A stretch of DNA of 64,000 nt, taken from NCBI GenBank assembly GCA_902762795.1, contig CACWPM010000001.1, forward strand, positions 62,001-126,000. Reading direction: 5' to 3'. Position 1 is the stretch's first letter. Every line of letters starts with the position of its first letter. Below, one piece after another: positions 61,870-64,000 of the stretch. The notes under the pieces were generated by a model. It made no database searches. It had not been told where the DNA came from and saw nothing but the letters and a program-made list of their open reading frames with translations. The translations under genes were made by a program, and so were the position numbers. Source of the stretch: Fibrobacter succinogenes (GTDB lineage Bacteria; Fibrobacterota; Fibrobacteria; Fibrobacterales; Fibrobacteraceae).

Positions 61870-62226
61870 ATGCAATTACCTAAGTACAAAAAGAAAAAAC
61901 GCATCAAGCTCAAAGTCTGCCAGGAACCTGGTTGCGGCCGTGAATTCTGGGGTCACCCAATTGCCAAGTACTGCGAACTGCACCGCGACATCAAACAGCG
62001 TCAAAAGCAAAAGAAGGATATCGAAAACATCGAATCCAAGAACATTATTTTCCGGCACAACTACACGGAAGCCATGGACCTGGAATTCAAGTGTTGCCTG
62101 GAAGGCTGCAACAACACCTTCACTATCCGCGTGTTCCCGAAACAGTATGTTTACCCGCGCTTTTGCATGGAACATAGGAACGACTTCAAGCGTGCCAATT
62201 TCCTCCGAATCATGCAGAAAAAGTAA
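61870..62226 (+). CDS. Small basic zinc-ribbon-like protein
   Basis: This 118-residue protein has two cysteine clusters: CQEPGCGREFWGHPIAKYCELHR and CCLEGCNNTFTIRV with a later FCMEHR. Each resembles a small CxxxxC...CxxH zinc finger. The N-terminus is very basic (LPKYKKKKRIKLK). GAGGT precedes the ATG. It looks like a nucleic-acid-binding protein, possibly ribosome- or transcription-linked; no named family recognised. A terminator follows 44 bases later. Confidence 0.75.
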   Translation: MQLPKYKKKKRIKLKVCQEPGCGREFWGHPIAKYCELHRDIKQRQKQKKDIENIESKNIIFRHNYTEAMDLEFKCCLEGCNNTFTIRVFPKQYVYPRFCMEHRNDFKRANFLRIMQKK

Positions 62227-62269
62227 TCTAAGCACTCTAAAAACAAAATTTTTAGAAAAAAGTGACTGT

Positions 62270-62298
62270 CATCCCTTGAAATTTGGGATGGCTTTTTT
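62270..62298 (+). terminator. Rho-independent terminator
   Basis: CATCCC (62270-62275) and GGGATG (62285-62290) form a 6-bp stem, followed by GCTTTTTT. It ends the zinc-ribbon gene. It is itself written in the GTCATCCC motif of the palindromic elements. Confidence 0.8.
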
Positions 62299-62317
62299 AT
62301 ATTTGGTCTCGCTACAT

Positions 62318-62395
62318 GGTGGATGTAGCTCAATTGGTTAGAGTCCCAGATTGTGATTCTGGATGTTGTTGCCGGTTCGAGTCCGGTCATCCACC
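62318..62395 (+). tRNA. tRNA-His (GTG)
   Basis: The cloverleaf is complete: acceptor arm GGTGGATG with CATCCACC, including the extra G(-1) paired to the discriminator C that marks tRNA-His, D arm GCTC...GAGT, anticodon arm CCAGATTGTGATTCTGG with anticodon GTG at 62353-62355, and T arm GCCGGTTCGAGTCCGGT. CCA is not encoded (CTT follows), so it must be added. Confidence 0.95.
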
Positions 62396-62400
62396 CTTAA

Positions 62401-62432
62401 AAATCCCGCAAGCAATTGCGGGATTTTTAATT
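62401..62432. terminator. Bidirectional terminator
   Basis: AAATCCCGCAA (62401-62411) and TTGCGGGATTT (62416-62426) form an 11-bp stem with a GCAA tetraloop, followed by TTAATTTG on the plus strand and TTTTTAAG on the minus strand. It can end both the tRNA transcript and the convergent FISUMP gene. Confidence 0.85.
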
Positions 62433-62454
62433 TGTTTTATAAATCCAGAACGTC

Positions 62455-64000
62455 CTAATCCTTGACGCAACGGACTGAAAAGCCATTATCCTTGAAAGAG
62501 CTGCCAAAGGACGTCTCTTCCGAAGAGAACGACATAAAATAAGAAACACGCCCATTTTCCTCTGAATCTTCCGTAACCGTCAGAAAAGACGCATAGCGAC
62601 CGTCAAACGTGAAAATACCGCTACGATATCTATCTCCAGAAGCGATTGCCGAAAAGCCGTAATCATCCGTGCCGTTATAGTTCCCGTCAATATCATTATA
62701 CCACCCCGTCTGCGATTTAAGCAAGGATCCCGCATTCTCGTGACCCCCCACAAATTCGATCAAGGTATGCCATTCCGTTGTATCCGGCAAATGCCAGCCG
62801 TCCGGGCAAATTCCCTGCACCTTGTCCGAGAACGTACAAGCTTTGCCATAGCCGCAAACCATTGGATTATTCGCGTCCAACGCAAGCTTTACGGAATCTA
62901 TCGCCGCAGACATTGTATACAAACGTCCAAGAACAGGACAGTATTCTTTCTTATCGTCCATGCACCAGCTATTATTCAAAAGACTTGGAGTCGTCGTGCT
63001 ATCGGCATAATTCAGATTCTGCGCCATCCAAGTCTGGGTACCGATTTTCACAGACATGTAAACTTGTCCATCGCGATTATCAACAATGGTATCGTAATAA
63101 ACATCCGGGTTCAAGAAAGATTCACGAGAAGGCAATACAAACGACCCCGTGTCCGAAGCGACATTTTCAACAAACCCATCGACAAACTTTTCAAACGCGG
63201 GAATTTCTTCTGCATAATTCAAGCGCTCGAGATTTTTGCGAACGGCATCCATTTGGCCACTTGCTTTTGCAGCGGCAGCCCAGTCCGCAATATCCGATTT
63301 TACGCTATCACTCCACGAACCGTCTTCTGCAATCGAGTTGCTTAATTTATCCATACGTTCATCAAGACCGGAATACCTGTTCGAATCATTCGAGGCTTGC
63401 ATCAGCACACTCACCGCAAGGAGCGCCGCATTCCCGTCACCCGGTTCAAAGATGTTCATGTCTTCAGGCTTTGCAAAATTTCCTTCTACGCCGAAAGCAG
63501 CAAGGACTTCCTTTTCGGCCTGGTTTTTCGCATCCGCAAAGGACTTATTCTTTTCCGTCACAAGCTTCACCACGCGTTCGAATTCCAATCGCGTAAGCAA
63601 GTTGATGTTCACATTATTTCGATTGTTCAAATCCGTAAGCGCACGGAGCGTGACCTTTTCGGCCGTCTTTTCCCCTGTAATTTCATTGAGATAATGTCCC
63701 GTCACTTCGAATACCGCACATGACGAAGTGAGGGAGATTCCTTCGACATCAAAATCGCCCTTGTCACTCTTGACCACGCCCTCGAAACGTTCATCGGTAA
63801 GCCCCATCGTCCGGCAGTCCACACCCTGCACCGTCACGACAGAACCTTTGACAAACGGGCCCTTCTGCGACACACCAGCTACATTCAAGTTTTGGACCGC
63901 AAGTCCCGCGTCTTCCGTGGTACCGCCCGCAAACTTGTCGTCCGAACATGCCGCCAAAAGCACAATCGACACAAGCGCAATAAAAACCGCAAAACATTTC
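62455..64000 (-). CDS. FISUMP-domain lipoprotein, 5' end outside the window
   Basis: The open frame runs past the right edge, giving a partial protein of at least 514 residues. The visible start is a lipoprotein signal (KCFAVFIALVSIVLLAACSDD). The middle is a mostly helical lipoprotein region (NVNINLLTRLEFERVVKLV; FGVEGNFAKPEDMNIFEPGD). The last 190 residues are the Fibrobacter succinogenes major paralogous (FISUMP) domain: VKIGTQTWMAQNLNYA, GRLYTMSAAI, GICPDGWHLPDTTEW and GFSVRCVKD. FISUMP domains sit on many surface lipoproteins of the genus; ligand unknown. The GTG at 63972 is inside the signal peptide and is not the start. Confidence 0.9.
   Translation of the reverse strand, partial: KCFAVFIALVSIVLLAACSDDKFAGGTTEDAGLAVQNLNVAGVSQKGPFVKGSVVTVQGVDCRTMGLTDERFEGVVKSDKGDFDVEGISLTSSCAVFEVTGHYLNEITGEKTAEKVTLRALTDLNNRNNVNINLLTRLEFERVVKLVTEKNKSFADAKNQAEKEVLAAFGVEGNFAKPEDMNIFEPGDGNAALLAVSVLMQASNDSNRYSGLDERMDKLSNSIAEDGSWSDSVKSDIADWAAAAKASGQMDAVRKNLERLNYAEEIPAFEKFVDGFVENVASDTGSFVLPSRESFLNPDVYYDTIVDNRDGQVYMSVKIGTQTWMAQNLNYADSTTTPSLLNNSWCMDDKKEYCPVLGRLYTMSAAIDSVKLALDANNPMVCGYGKACTFSDKVQGICPDGWHLPDTTEWHTLIEFVGGHENAGSLLKSQTGWYNDIDGNYNGTDDYGFSAIASGDRYRSGIFTFDGRYASFLTVTEDSEENGRVSYFMSFSSEETSFGSSFKDNGFSVRCVKD

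Overview
This window looks like chromosomal DNA of Fibrobacter or a close relative. The clearest signs are a lipoprotein with a C-terminal FISUMP domain (the Fibrobacter succinogenes major paralogous domain), a member of the F. succinogenes paralogous family TIGR02147 translationally coupled to a lipoprotein, secreted proteins with type IX-like C-terminal tails, and many Ser- and Asp-rich lipoproteins. There are no rRNA genes, phage genes, transposases or CRISPR arrays. The only RNA gene I can support is a tRNA-His. Most genes lie on the minus strand, in tightly packed runs with TAATG or ATGA overlaps.

Layout. 1-3676: tail of an upstream gene with its terminator, a Y-family polymerase with a small partner gene and a LexA-box-like site, and a diguanylate cyclase. 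3985-11294: two Bat-type TPR genes, two GT-C glycosyltransferases (one with an NPCBM domain) and two acyltransferase-3 proteins, which together suggest a surface-glycan locus. 11275-14441: M18 aminopeptidase, then an MlaD-type MCE protein coupled to an exported helical-repeat protein. 14649-16341: AT-rich accessory genes. 16383-22175: ispA-dxs-trmH-like-pyrF operon plus an anchored protein. 22427-27819: a possible polysaccharide-sensing neighbourhood (duplicated-domain lipoprotein, TIGR02147, small lipoprotein, diguanylate cyclase with a carbohydrate-binding-like periplasmic domain, CE2-type esterase). 27938-31281: an XPB-N-terminal-like protein and two accessory membrane genes. 31531-38603: DinG-type helicase/exonuclease, Ig-like lipoprotein, signal peptidase I, LytTR regulator and NlpE-like lipoprotein. 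38650-48650: SUMF1 lipoprotein, a catalytically dead M6 protease homologue, LolB-like and TPR lipoproteins, PASTA protein, Crp/Fnr regulator, purA. 48860-52713: a small plus-strand gene, then an AT-rich stretch with a secreted protein and a decayed C39-like peptidase gene. 52943-58846: a PBP4/DUF1460 fusion, a membrane-anchored solute-binding protein, aroA and an acyl-ACP thioesterase. 59004-64000: nitronate monooxygenase-like protein, metallo-beta-lactamase-fold lipoprotein, zinc-ribbon protein, tRNA-His and the FISUMP lipoprotein, which runs off the right edge.

The most unusual signal lies between and inside genes. At least nine intergenic gaps carry short tandem arrays with a strict 7-base period but different unit sequences. 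They often start in the stop codon of a gene or sit next to small palindromic elements of GTCAT... type. Heptads plus such a palindrome also occur in frame inside two genes (a signal-peptide n-region and an M18 aminopeptidase), and a third gene carries a palindrome alone. This recalls cyanobacterial heptanucleotide STRR repeats and Rickettsia palindromic elements. I know of no description of it in this group, but I could not search.
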